64,000 bases of DNA from Candidula unifasciata (GCA_905116865.2 CAJHNH020001112.1:1089673-1153672); one strand, 5' to 3'; positions 45,495 through 56,831 are shown, counted from the first letter of the stretch. Translations and numbers: made by a program. Notes: generated by a model from the letters alone, not told the origin.

Positions 45495-46139
45495 ATTTGA
45501 AAATCAAAAGACAGGAATCGTATAAGTACTTGGGTGCAAACTTCAACTGCTCCAACATGCTGAGAGAAGAAATACAATATAGAATACAATCTGGAAATAA
45601 AGTATACTATGCGCTTCAACATCTGCTAAAGTCAAAGTGTCTGTCTCGCAACACCAAGATCAAAATATATAAAACGTTGATTAGACCAGTCGTGTTATAT
45701 GGCTCTGAAACTTGGATCACAACTGAAAGAGATGAAGCCTTATGACAGGTTTTCGAAAACAGAATCTTACGACGAATCTTTTGACCCATCAAAGATGCAA
45801 ACAGCGGTGAATGGAGATTGAGAAGCAACAACGAAATTGCTAATCTGTTTAAATCACCACTGATCACTAGCATCATGTAAGCTAAAAGACTGAAATGGTT
45901 GGGGCGTATTGAAAGAATGTCAGATGACAGAGAAGTAAAAACTGTATACAACAGGGAGATGAATGGTTGTAGACCACGAGGGAGACAAAGAAGAAGAGGG
46001 AGAGATAACATCCAGACAGACTTGCAAACACTTGGTGTGACCAACTGGAAAGAGAAGGCCACCCAGAGAAATGAATAGAGGCGGGTGCATTCTGCAGCAA
46101 TGAACCTCAAGGGCTCGGAATGCTGAAGAAGAAGAAGAA
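45495..46139 (+). mobile_element. RTE-like LINE 3' fragment with target-site duplication and (AAG)n tail
   Basis: It encodes ESYKYLGANFNCSNMLRE, NTKIKIYKTLIRPVVLYG, ENRILRRIF, FKSPLITSIM, WLGRIERMSDDREVKTVY and RRGRDNIQTDLQTLGVTN. It ends GCTCGGAATGC followed by (TGAAGAAGAAG). GATCAAATA flanks it at 45486-45494 and 46140-46148. It is a 5'-truncated copy with stops, same family as 38144-38680. Confidence 0.92.
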
Positions 46140-46148
46140 GATCAAATA

Positions 46149-46429
46149 GATTAAAAAAATTACACACAAAAACTGTACACATTTACATTTTTTAGCAATT
46201 GAGCCAGTTTTACATTGTAGATTTGCCACTTTGTACATGTATATACATTTATATACATTGTTTCATATTCACATATACTATGTAACTTTTACTAAAACAC
46301 GTAATATTCTACAGCAAGAGGGTACTAATATTAAATCCGATAAATTGAGAATAGTAGACACTGTCAAATTTAATGACATATTCGTTTTCTTCAGAATTCC
46401 GAGCCTATGAGGTTTATTGCTGGAAATAT
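46149..46429. other. No recognisable gene
   Basis: AT-rich, nothing identified. Confidence 0.4.
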
Positions 46430-46690
46430 ACATATTTGTACAAATCTCTGGCTTATTCTCATTTGATAAATGGCTGTAAGCTCCGGCAGAAAGTCCAGGT
46501 TGAACATTTTACTGGCTTATTTGTGTGCAGATGGTTGTTCCTTGCCGCCCGGAAAGATGTATTCTGACTTCGGAAAAAGCACCCCCCCCCCCTCCCGCCC
46601 TTCAATTAGTCTACCCAGTGCTTTTCAGGGAGGCAGAGGGTCTATAGTTGTTTTCCCCACAATGGGATCCCGGAACCCACATGCGGAATA
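46430..46690 (-). mobile_element. SINE-B copy with C-run
   Basis: It reads on the plus strand with GGTTGTTCCTTGCCGCCCGG and, further right, GTTTTCCCCACAATGGGATC and CCGGAACCCACATGCGGA, the 5' end of the family reversed. A C-run at 46579-46590 interrupts it. Confidence 0.7.
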
Positions 46691-47039
46691 TAGTTCTGTA
46701 ATTAGCAGTTTGTGAGCCCAAGTGTTTGTCGGTCTGCTTGTATGTCATCTCCCCATCGCCTTCTTGGTCTCCTGTGTCGTCTACTCCCATTTAACTTTGT
46801 AGACACGGTTTTGTCATTCTTTTTATTTTTTTCCAAAAACTGCACTCAGTTAGCCTCATAATGTCAGTGCCCAGTGGTGATTTGAACAGATTATGAATTT
46901 GGTTCTTGCTTCTCACTCTACCTTTTCAAGATATATGTTTCCTACGTTCAGTAATGTAAGTATAATTAGAGGACATTCCAGCGTTTGTAATTAAGACTTG
47001 GATATTGTAAACATTGTTTTTATTGTTCTTCTTCGTTTG
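46691..47039. other. No recognisable gene
   Basis: Nothing identified. Confidence 0.4.
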
Positions 47040-47362
47040 TTTTTCTTTTCTTCTTTGTCTTGTTTTCCTTTTCTTTTTCTTCTTCTTCTTCTTCTTCTTC
47101 TTCTTCTTCTTCTTCTTCTTCTTCTTCTTCTTCTTCTTCTTCTTCTTCTTCTTCTTCTTCTTCTTTTTCTTTTTCTTTTTCTTTTTCTTTTTCTTCTTCT
47201 TCTTCTTCTTCTTCTTCTTCTTCTTCTTCTTCTTCTTCTTCTTCTTCTTCTTCTTCTTCTTCTTCTTCTTCTTCTTCTTCTTCTTCTTCTTCTTCTTCTT
47301 CTTCTTCTTCTTCTTCTTCTTCTTCTTTTTTTTTTCTTCTTCTTCCTCTTTTTCTTCTTCTT

Positions 47363-47421
<59 letters not shown>

Positions 47422-47436
47422 TACTACTACTACTAC
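47040..47436. repeat. Compound (TTC)n (TTA)n (CTA)n
   Basis: About 350 bp of TTC-rich sequence, then (TTA)n at 47391-47420 and (CTA)n at 47421-47436. Poly-Leu, Phe and Ser frames of about 140 codons are artefacts. Confidence 0.97.
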
Positions 47437-47479
47437 CTATGAAATGAGGTACTAATGAATAACTGTATTCAAGGAGTGG

Positions 47480-47565
47480 GATTGAAGGGCAGAATGGTAT
47501 ACGGGCCTGCGTACCAAATTCTTAACCATTTGAAAATAAAGTCTGTTCATTCGTTCATTCATTAA
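47480..47565 (+). mobile_element. CR1/L2-like LINE 3' end
   Basis: It shares GGGCCTGCGTACCAAATTC, then CCATTTGAAAATAAAGTC and TTCGTTCATTCATTAA with the copies at 27045 and 58255. It is on the plus strand and follows the (TTC)/(TTA)/(CTA) microsatellite. Confidence 0.65.
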
Positions 47566-48017
47566 AAATACATGAATTTGCTTAATGTGCGAACAAATGT
47601 GTTCTTAATGGGGATGCCCTTTTTTACATTTTTGTATTTGAAGGCGGTGGGTTTGAATTCAGGTACGACCATTATTGATTGTAAATTTGTATTGTCTTAG
47701 GCGATCAATCAATGAATCAACCAATCAAACAATCAGGTGCGTCTCTACTATTGGGATTAGCGGCAATGATAATCCAATAATCCTGGACTTGTTTAAATAT
47801 TCTCTCAAAGGGATATACGTGAATTTCTTTATGTTGCACTCCAACTTGAATCGCTGTGTACAACTTGCTGTCTTGCTTCAGACTTTCTCCTACAATTTCT
47901 TTTTTCTTCTTATAAAAACAGTGGCTAAAATACAATTTAAATCCCGATAACACGAATAGCAAGGGACTGAAAAATCAAGACTTTGTGTCAAAAACCGTTC
48001 TTGCTATCTGGGTAATT
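47566..48017. other. No recognisable gene
   Basis: A short CAATCAAT repeat lies near 47702-47735. The 91-codon frame at 47675 has no motif. Confidence 0.4.
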
Positions 48018-48041
48018 GTTTTTTTTTTTTTTTTTTTTTAG

Positions 48042-48328
48042 TAAGTACGTAAAGTAAAGGATCCTTAAGGCGTATTGGGCATATAGTGTTAGGCTTATGT
48101 TTTATAGACCAATCGACATCCAGTGGGTGATAAAGGCAACACAACGACCGCCGCCTTTACTTCCCAGGACTTTATCTGGTACCTATTTAAGGCTAGGTTG
48201 ACCTGGAATCCAAAAAAAAAATCATTAAGATGTCTGAAGAAAAATACAGACAAGCACCGTTTTTTTTAAACCCATGACCTTCACATCCACAGGCCAGCGT
48301 CTAGCTGCTACACCACATCGGCTCCCTT
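48042..48328 (-). mobile_element. SINE-H copy preceded by a T-run
   Basis: It matches the 39757 copy (TTTTATAGACCAATCG, CGCCTTTACTTCCCAGGAC, CCACAGGCCAGCGTCTAGC). A T-run at 48018-48038 lies at its 3' side, consistent with a poly(A) tail on the minus strand. Confidence 0.75.
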
Positions 48329-48754
48329 GATTGTTTCTGCTTCCATGAAAAAGGACACATTCTTCTGGTTAGCCACATCTTCAGAGGTTCTGTTCGGTTT
48401 GGTCTAATTTATATTTCCTTCCGAAACTTCTATGTGTGCCAATCAATACCCGTGATGTGTTTGCTTCTCAGGCTACTTCACTCTCCCCTAGGTTTCGCAA
48501 TAAAAAAACATGTCTGCTGTATAATTTTGCATGAACAAAATAACGCACCCCTGTACTGTCATTGGCATGTTGTACATATAGTGTTGCACACAAAGTTCTG
48601 CCGACCAATTGGCTCTCCACATCAACTATCATGTGCCGAAACGTCTATAAAAAATATAACTACATCATATACTTGACGTGAACACGACCCTTTACAACTG
48701 ACGCTCTATCTGGGGCGCTGGAATCTGAGAGGTCAGTTACTTTAAGTCCCCCAT

Positions 48755-48776
48755 CCACACCCCCCCCCCCCCCCCC
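48755..48776. repeat. C-run
   Basis: C-run of about 18-20 bases, near 48759-48776. Confidence 0.95.
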
Positions 48777-48814
48777 AACAGGCCCACATTTGTTTAGAGC
48801 GCTTCTACCCTCGA

Positions 48815-49060
48815 AGAGCGGCTAGCCGAAGTGTTATAACGCTGGGCTGTCAAGCGGAAGACCCGGATTTGAATCCTCAGAAACGTTTGGAATTCTTTTC
48901 TGTCAGGGACAAAATAAAATCCTCACCTGCACAGTTGTGGCGACAGCACTAGCCATGCGACCGTAAATCCTCAGGCTCAAAGACCTCAGCCTTCCCCCTC
49001 CTCCTGCCTACACCTCCAAAAACCTGCCAATTACTGCCTTTATATACTACTTTTGCGCTG
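48815..49060 (+). mobile_element. SINE-F copy (plus), facing a minus copy
   Basis: Head has GCGGCTAGCCGAAGTG and a B-box-like GGATTTGAATCCTC. The body has CTCACCTGCACAGTTGTGGC. Confidence 0.75.
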
Positions 49061-49064
49061 TACA

Positions 49065-49280
49065 CAGAGAGGTATTTGAGCCTATGGATTTACGACCGCA
49101 AGGTAAGTGCTGTCGCCACGACTGTGCATGTGAGGATTTAATTTTGTCCAGACAGAAGAAAATGCCCAGCTTCACCGAGGATTCGAACCCGCGTATCCCG
49201 CATGAAAGTCCAGCGTTTGAGCTGTTCGTCTAGCTGCTCCTCGTCTACACAGCAAATGTGGTAAAATAAAGGCAACAAGT
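49065..49280 (-). mobile_element. SINE-F copy (minus)
   Basis: It holds CGCCACGACTGTGCATGTGA and GAGGATTCGAACCCGCG, the reverse of the adjacent copy. Together the two copies (48815-49280) form an imperfect inverted repeat of about 220-bp arms. Confidence 0.75.
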
Positions 49281-50221
49281 GACAGCTGTCTTAGACCCCC
49301 ATCCTTGCTCCCCCCTGAACCACGAATTTAAGGGAGGTAAGCCCCTAGAGAGTGAGCAAGTTGACCTGACCATGATCAGATGTTGTCTTTTTTATTTTTA
49401 TTTTAAAAGCTTTTATTAGGTTGATTTTAGTATATATTTTGTATGTTTCTCCGGACGGAGAGTTTGTTTGATTTTACACTATTTCTTGATTAGCTATCGA
49501 GCAGACACGCTTAGTTTATGACTATTCAATGTGGCGCATGTATATTTTTAAAATTTCATATTACTTCAGACGTATTTTTATATTTATTTGCTTTCAGTAT
49601 AATAATTATAACAATAATAGCAATTTTAATAATATTGTGTACTCAAACAAGGCTCAAGGTCCCAATGATCACGCCCCCTGGAACATTATAACGGGGTAGA
49701 GGCAACACTTCTTCAATGTTCTCTTTGTGTCGGCTTCCCATAACTCTATAGATAATATAGTCAACATTACGCCGTCTAATCCACCTCACAGGACAATTCG
49801 CGGTACTCGTTTTAGACGTAGTCGACCTCGGAAATAGAAATCCGTATCGATGCACATTGAAACCTAAGATCCTCAGAGCGATAAGCAAATGTCTGGTCAC
49901 TGTGCTATCGCGGCTCCCAAACTGGCAGCATTATGTATTATAGACACAGCGTCGTGTCCTTTTGTATGTTGCCAAGATATCATGATTAAATGCGTTGTCT
50001 GCATTCGGTTGCATTTGCATATCGCTTTCATCTGCAGAACGTATTCACAATTCCCTCAACGGCCCTTGTAAGAAGGCAACATAAGTTAAGCAATAAAGAG
50101 GTTGATGACCTCAGACATCCGACGTTCAGAACTGTTAATTCTCAAGGGAATCGGCAGACACTCAACACTCAGAGGAATGAGAAGAAGAACGTAGTATCAG
50201 ACTGATACTACTACGGTAGGA
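49281..50221. other. Mostly unidentified; possible tRNA-like SINE head
   Basis: A degenerate element at about 49640-49915 ends GCGGCTCCC at the right, as SINE-H does, and may be an old tRNA-derived copy. Otherwise nothing is identified. Confidence 0.35.
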
Positions 50222-50225
50222 AATG

Positions 50226-50292
50226 AAACTCTGCGCTGGCTGCTGAATGAGGGACAAAGCACTTATGGGAATATCTCCAATGCTGAGATGTA
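50226..50292 (+). mobile_element. RNase H-type LINE 3' end, short fragment
   Basis: CTGCGCTGGCTGCTGAATGA and CTTATGGGAATATCTCC match the 18918-19010 copy (CTCTGCGCTGGCTGCTGAAG). Confidence 0.55.
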
Positions 50293-50864
50293 AGTTCTTA
50301 ATCAGCCCATCTCATCTCAACTATCAATTCTGCGCCCAATCCAGCAAGCTGTCCGAAATACAACCAAAGAAGATGGATTTCGTATAGGAATATCAACAGT
50401 AAAATTGAACCAGACGGTTAACAAGTTAATCATTTCCAAGTCATTCATGGAGACTGATCTTTATGCACGTGTTTCGTGGTGCAAGGTGACCTTAAAGCGG
50501 GGCGGTGGATCGCAACTGGTCGAATTATTTTTTCAAGCTCGGCTTTTTCTGAAGCTGCTGATTATGTCTTGAAGGTCGATTTGTAGCTGAGGATGATGAA
50601 GACCAAGTAATTACAAACTTAAAGGTAGAACATTTAGTCAATATGACGGATAGGCTGGTTCACTGTTTTTATTCGTGGCAAGATTTGGCAACTGCAACAG
50701 TTAGCCATTGCATTTCCTCCACATAAAAACTAAAAGATACAGTTCCGTCGTTGGGATAATGAGTAGAGAGTGACACTGTGAGCAGCGGCATTAATCTGAA
50801 ATGCTTTCAGATGTGCTAAACGTTTTCTAAGTTGTGATCTGCAGATGTAGAAAATGGCGCAAGG
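50293..50864. other. No recognisable gene
   Basis: Nothing identified with confidence. Confidence 0.4.
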
Positions 50865-52325
50865 TCTGGTTGAACTGAGTTAAACACTGGTAGGATTTGG
50901 TCAAACATAAGTACGATTCTGCCAAAGGTTGGGTGATATAAATAACAGTGACATTACTAAGACAAACATTGGTAGAGTTGGTTCAAACAGTCGATGTCTC
51001 TGCTCAGTCATTCGTTGATAAGAGGCCGGCACTGGTTCACTCGGCGTAGGCCAGAGACTGGTCGAGTTGAGTCAGACACTGGTCGAGCTAAGTCAGACAC
51101 TGGTCGAGCTAAGTCAGACACTGGTCGAGCTAAGTCAGACACTGGTCGAGTTGAGTCAGACACTGGTGAAGTGTAGCCAGACACTGGTCGAGTTGAGTCA
51201 AACACTGGTGAAGTTGAGTCAGACACTGGTGGAGTTGAGTCAGACACTGGTCGAGTTGAGTCAGACACTGGTGAAGTTGAGTCAGACACTGGTGGAGTTG
51301 AGTCAGACACTGGTCGAGTTGAATCAGATACTGGCAGAGTTAGTCCAGACACTGGTGGAGTTAGGTCAGACACTGGTGGAGTTGCGTCAGACACTGGTGG
51401 AGTTGAATCAGATACTGGCAGAGTTAGTCCAGACACTGGTGGAGTTAGGTCAGACACTGGTCGAGTTGCGTCAGACACTGGTGGAGTTAGGTCAGACACT
51501 GGTGGAGTTGCGTCATACACTGGTCGAGTTGAATCAGATACTGGCAGAGTTAGTCCAGACACGTGGAGTTGAGTCAGACAGAGTCAGGTCAGACACTCGT
51601 GGAGCTAGTCCAGACTGGTGGAGCTAGTCCAGACTGGTGGAGCTAGGCCACAAACTGGTGGAGTAAGGTCAGACATTGGTGAAGTTAGGTCAAACACAGG
51701 TGGAGTTAGATCAGATACTAGTAAAGTCTCATTAGGCGCCGGCACTTGTTTAACTAAATCAGATACTGGTTGATTTTGATTGGACAATGATTGGCGCAAG
51801 CTTGGCATTTGTTGATTAACGTTGGTCACTGAGGGAATCAGGTCAGACAATGGCTGATTTAAGCAGACAATGGTTGGCCTCGGCCAGACAATGGTTGGCT
51901 TCGGTCAGACGATGGTTGGCTTAGGTCAGAGACTGGTTGAAAACCAGGTCCTTGTCGGCTTAGGCCTGACATTTGTTGCTTTAGGTCACTCACTGGGGAG
52001 CTCATGTCATACAATAGTTGATTTAGTTCTGTCACTGATTGACTCAAGTCAGCCGCTGCTTGATTCAAGTCAGTCACGGGTTGCCTTTTGTCAAACACTG
52101 CTTAGCTTAGGCCTGCCATTTGTTGATTTAGGTCAGTCACTGTTTGGTTTAGGCGGACACTGCGGGACTAAAGTCAGTGACTGGTTGGCTGAAGTCGATG
52201 ACAAGTTGGTTTATTTGAGTGACTGGTTGACTCAAGTCAGTGACTGGTTGGCTGAAGTCAATGGCAAGTTGGTTTATTTGAGTGACTGGTTGACTCAAGT
52301 CAGTGACTGGTTGGCTTAAGTCAGA
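50865..52325. repeat. 21-bp satellite with degenerate flanks
   Basis: The homogeneous core (about 51056-51660) has a 21-bp unit near GTCAGACACTGGTCGAGTTG. The outer parts (50865-51055 and 51660-52325) are progressively diverged, with CAGACAATGGTTGGCTTAG-type units. Because the unit is seven codons, both strands carry open frames of about 185 codons (heptads near QTLVELS on plus, VSDSTRP on minus). I do not call a gene. A sharp core with decaying edges is typical of an actively homogenised minisatellite. Confidence 0.93.
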
Positions 52326-52574
52326 CAGTAGTAGAGTTGTTCATTTCGAAGTCATCATTTCTGGTGGCACGGTCTTTAACGAGCAGTCTGTGGTTGGAGT
52401 ACACAGTGACTGACGTAGCCGGAGCCGCTGTCCTAAATATGCTGGTTTCGCTGAGGACAGAAAGAAATGAAAGTACACAGATTTGTTTTATCAAATAACA
52501 GTTTACTAGTACAGTCCAAAGTCTAAAGGGTTTTCTTTAATTCCCATACATATTAATACATTCCCATACATACA

Positions 52575-52715
52575 GGATCCTCGCCGGTGCTACAGAGCCT
52601 GTGCATTGGACTGAGATTCTTCGGACTCGAGCTTGAGTCACAAGCATAACGGAGCATTTATGGATTACTGCCCTTTTGCCGTGATGTTGATCCGTCGTCT
52701 AAACCTGAACTATAC
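52575..52715 (+). mobile_element. SINE-E fragment, plus orientation
   Basis: It shares GATCCTCGCCGGTGCTACAG, GAGCCTGTGCATTGG and GCCGTGATGTTGATCCGTCG with the reverse complement of 44296-44440. Confidence 0.7.
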
Positions 52716-52761
52716 CACAGGTTTAATACAGAGCATTAATATTCACAAATGCGTCTTTAAA

Positions 52762-52764
<3 letters not shown>

Positions 52765-52838
<74 letters not shown>
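52765..52838. repeat. (TA)n microsatellite
   Basis: Perfect (TA)n of about 74 bp. Confidence 0.99.
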
Positions 52839-52841
<3 letters not shown>

Positions 52842-53107
52842 CAAATGGTGTGAAGACGGTCCTTAACATTGGTCCTTTTCGTTGTCATCTGCACAGTTCT
52901 CCCAATGAAGCACTGGTTCTGAATCAACTCTAACTTTTGTTTTTTCATGACTGTTTCTTGCAGTGTCTAGCGTGTCTCTCAAATTGTAAAATCACAATGA
53001 ACTTCCTTGCACTTTGGGCATTCCTACGCGTACCCAGTACTCCAATGCGGTAGCTTTGTTGATGGTTCCCAAAAGAAGTTGATTTTAATGATTCCTATCT
53101 CAAGCTC
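52839..53107. other. Spacer, no gene
   Basis: Nothing identified. Confidence 0.4.
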
Positions 53108-54655
53108 AAAAACAGCACATACAGGCTATACGAGCCCTTAAGCACATACAGGCTATACCAGCCCTTAAGCACAGACAGGCTATACCAGCCCTTAAGCACA
53201 GACTGGCTATACCAGCCCTTAAGCACACACAGGCTATACCAGCCCTTAAGCACAGACAGGCTATACCAGCCCTTAAGCACAGACTGGCTATACCAGCCCT
53301 TAAGCACAGACAGGTTGTACCAGCCCTTAAGCACAGACTGGCTATACCAGCCCTTAAGCACAGACAGGTTGTACCAGCCCTTAAGCACAGACAGGCTATA
53401 CCAGCCCTTAAGCACAGACTGGCTATACCAGCCCTTAAGCACAGACAGGCTATACCAGCCCTTAAGCACAGACTGGCTATACCAGCCCTTAAGCACAGAC
53501 TGGCTATACCAGCCCTTAAGCACAGACAGGTTGTACCAGCCCTTAAGCACAGACTGGCTATACCAGCCCTTAAGCACAGACAGGTTGTACCAGCCCTTAA
53601 GCACAGACTGGCTATACCAGCCCTTAAGCACAGACTGGCTATACCAGCCCTTAAGCACAGACTGGCTATACCAGCCCTTAAGCACAGACAGGTTGTACCA
53701 GCCCTTAAGCACAGACTGGCTATACCAGCCCTTAAGCACATATAGGCTATACCAGCCCTTAAGCACATACTGGCTATACCAGCCCTTAAGCACAGACAGG
53801 CTATACCAGCCCTTAAGCACAGACTGGCTATACCAGCCCTTAAGCACAGACAGGCTATACCAGCCCTTAAGCACAGACTGGCTATACCAGCCCTTAAGCA
53901 CAGACTGGCTATACCAGCCCTTAAGCACAGACTGGCTATACCAGCCCTTAAGCACAGACAGGCTATACCAGCCCTTAAGCACAGACTGGCTATACCAGCC
54001 CTTAAGCACAGACTGGCTATACCAGCCCTTAAGCACAGACAGGCTATACCAGCCCTTAAGCACAGACAGGCTATACCAGCCCTTAAGCACAGACTGGCTA
54101 TACCAGCCCTTAAGCACAGACAGGCTATACCAGCCCTTAAGCACAGACTGGCTATACCAGCCCTTAAGCACAGACAGGCTATACCAGCCCTTAAGCACAG
54201 ACTGGCTATACCAGCCCTTAAGCACAGACTGGCTATACCAGCCCTTAAGCATAGACTGGCTATACCAGCCCTTAAGCACAGAGAGGCTATACCAGCCCTT
54301 AAGCACAGACAGGCTATACCAGCCCTTAAGCACAGACTGGCTATACCAGCCCTTAAGCACAGACTGGCTATACCAGCCCTTAAGCACACACAGGCTATAC
54401 CAGCCCTTAAGCACAGACAGGCTATACCAGCCCTTAAGCACAGACTGGCTATACCAGCCTTTAAGCACAGACAGGTTGTACCAGCCCTTAAGCACAGACT
54501 GGCTATACCAGCCCTTAAGCACAGACAGGCTATAGCAGCCCTTAAGCACAGACTGGCTATACCAGCCCTTAAGCACAGACTGGCTATACCAGCCCTTAAG
54601 CACAGACTGGCTATAGCAGCCCTTAAGCACAGACAGGCTATACCAGCCCTTACTC
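53108..54655. repeat. 27-bp satellite, about 57 units
   Basis: Each unit is close to CTTAAGCACAGACTGGCTAT followed by ACCAGCC. Variant units (ACAGGCTAT, ACAGGTTGT) are mixed. CTTAAG is palindromic and GGCTATACCAGCC contains GGCT/AGCC arms around a 5-base loop. Because 27 is a multiple of three, two minus frames (511 and 427 codons) and one plus frame (406 codons) are open. The presence of long frames on both strands argues against a coding role. Confidence 0.95.
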
Positions 54656-55005
54656 CCAGGCGATGTGATCGGTTTAGCGTCTGAAACTCGTTATCCTTTC
54701 ATTGCATGTGCAGCAATGAATGAGGTCATTCTGACAAAAGGCCATCGCAACCTGCCCATCAACAGAATTATCATTACCAGGAGTCCATTTAAACATCCTC
54801 ACACTCTCTTTCGTGGACAGTTCTTTTTTCTTCTCGCCTGCCTTGTGTTTTCTTGAAGCCAGAATCGTAATGGGGAAAAAATGTGTTTCTTGGCACGTAT
54901 TTATAATAGCAACTGCAAAACGGATTATATTTTTACTGAGTTGCTTCCTCAAACATCTTGAGAAATAGGCAAACAGACGCCGTTTTAGTTGCATATCTTT
55001 TCAAG
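54656..55005. other. No recognisable gene
   Basis: Nothing identified. The 106-codon minus-strand frame has no motif. Confidence 0.4.
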
Positions 55006-55240
55006 CAACAGCAGCAGCAGCAGCAGGGGTCACCATAGCGAAGTGGTCAAGCCGTTTGCATGGCGCTCTGGAGGTCACGGGTTAATTTCACGGCTGCTTT
55101 GTTCACGAAGCCCTAAGTAGATTGTCGCCGGAGCTACGGCGTTCGTGCTTTGTGCTGCTAGCTGTTCTAAGACCGAGCCATTTGGGTTAAAACTGTAGTG
55201 CAATGAAGTAGATTTTCTCGACGTTAATTTTAAACTGTAT
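55006..55240 (+). mobile_element. (CAG)n followed by tRNA-like SINE head
   Basis: A CAG/CAA repeat at 55006-55026 precedes an A-box-like TAGCGAAGTGGTC (about 55036) and a degraded B-box GGGTTAATTTC (about 55079). Acceptor pairing is absent, so it reads as a degraded tRNA-derived SINE. Confidence 0.5.
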
Positions 55241-55532
55241 CCCTTCAAGCAGTGTTCTTCAGCCCGTGGTCTGCGGATCTATGGTGGTCAGTGGAATAAT
55301 CCTGGTGGTTTGTCAGAAATGTTCGCTGTCTTGTAGACAGAGAAATCGAACGGATGTTATTGCATCGCTTCTTCTTTCAGAAATATCATTCAAGCCAATT
55401 ATATAAAATTCTATAAATTCTAAGCAGCAGAATAAAAAAACTGACAAAGCCAGTATATTTTTAGAGTCACAGCTTTGGTTCGCAGGTCTGTCTTTTGAGG
55501 CAGATGGCGCCTTAGGAAGAAAAAAACAATTC

Positions 55533-55534
<2 letters not shown>
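55241..55534. other. No recognisable gene
   Basis: Nothing identified. Confidence 0.4.
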
Positions 55535-55564
<30 letters not shown>

Positions 55565-55594
55565 CTTCTTCTTCTTCTTCTTCTTCTTCTTCTT

Positions 55595-55625
<31 letters not shown>

Positions 55626-56079
55626 TTCTTCTTCTTCTTTTTCTTCTTCTTCTTCTTCTTTCTCCTTCTCCTCCTCTTCTTGTTCTTCTTGTTCTTCTTG
55701 TTCTTGTTCTTGTTCGTTTTCTTGTTCTTGTTCTTGTTCTTCTTCTTCTTGTTCTTGTTCTTGTTCTTCTTCTTCTTCTTCTTTTTCTTCTTCTTCTTCT
55801 TCTTCTTCTTCTTCTTTTTCTTCTTCTTCTTCTTCTTCTTCTTCTTCTTCTTCTTCTTCTTCTTCTTCTTCTTCTTCTTCTTCTTCTTCTTCTTCTTCTT
55901 CTTCTTCTTCTTCTTCTTCTTCTTCTTGTTCGTCTTCCTATTCTTGTTCTTCTTGTTCTTGTTCTTCTTCTTCTTCTTCTTGTTCTTCTTCTTCTTCTTT
56001 TTCTTCTTCTTCTTCTTCTTCTTCTTCTTCTTCTTCTTCTTCTTCTTCTTCTTCTTCTTCTTCTTCTTCTTCTATTTCT

Positions 56080-56111
<32 letters not shown>

Positions 56112-56168
56112 TTCTTCTTCCGCCTCCTATGATTTTTCTAGTTCTTCTTCTTTGTTTTCTTCTTCTTA
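55535..56168. repeat. (TTC)n, about 630 bp, expanded SINE-B tail
   Basis: Nearly pure TTC with TTG, TTT and TCC interruptions. It joins directly to the 3' end of a minus-strand SINE-B at 56169. The 265-codon Arg-rich frame on the minus strand is an artefact. Confidence 0.97.
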
Positions 56169-56345
56169 GCGTTCGCCGGCTGTAAACTTCCACGGGAAGT
56201 TTTGATTGTTCGTCCACTGTTGTACTTTGGGCTTGTTCCAGATCTTGAGTTTTGTGTGCGCATCGACTTCACAGATCTGGCTTTTTTGTAATTACATTAT
56301 TGGTTCCCCTGCTCTCAGGCAGATGGACTCCGACATAAGAGGAAG
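56169..56345 (-). mobile_element. SINE-B copy with giant (GAA)n tail
   Basis: It begins GCGTTCGCCGGCTGTAAAC, then AGATCTTGAG, GACTTCACAGATCTGGCTTT and CTCTCAGGCAGATGG. On the minus strand its 3' end is followed by the (GAA)n tract at 55535-56168. Confidence 0.8.
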
Positions 56346-56564
56346 CTTCCCTAATTACTAAAATTTACAAGTTTTTTTGTTGTTGCTGGTGGTGTGTGGG
56401 GGTGTGTGTGGGGGTGGGGGGGGGGGCTGTGTCTTTTCTTGTGTGCTCTCGCGACGTAGGACCCCGAAATAAACATATAGAACAATGGTTATTTTATAAC
56501 TTTGTATTTAAAAAATTTAACATGACATGCTTTCTATATTTGTATTTGTTTCTGTCTTAGCTAT
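56346..56564. other. G/T-rich spacer
   Basis: GTGTG and G-rich (56388-56427), no gene identified. Confidence 0.6.
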
Positions 56565-56751
56565 CAAGTCAGCGTCTGTGGCTTTGGCGTTGAGAACGCT
56601 CTTCGTAATGCCGGGGTGCCTGGTTCGATTCCAGCTGCAGGCGATTTAGCAGCAGAACGTCTTGCGTTGGTTGCGACGGTGGTACCAAGAGCTAACCACT
56701 CAGAAAGTAATGGTATTTGATTCGAAAAAAACATCAGCAACACACCCTCAA

Positions 56752-56831
<80 letters not shown>

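Noticed and set aside
51008..51627. Heptad-repeat proteins on both strands
   Set aside because: The 21-bp satellite gives seven-residue repeats on both strands. No promoter, splice or conserved motif supports either.
53095..54630. 511-codon minus-strand frame and 427- and 406-codon frames in other frames
   Set aside because: All derive from one 27-bp repeat. Long frames on both strands and in more than one frame are expected when the unit is a multiple of three and lacks stops.
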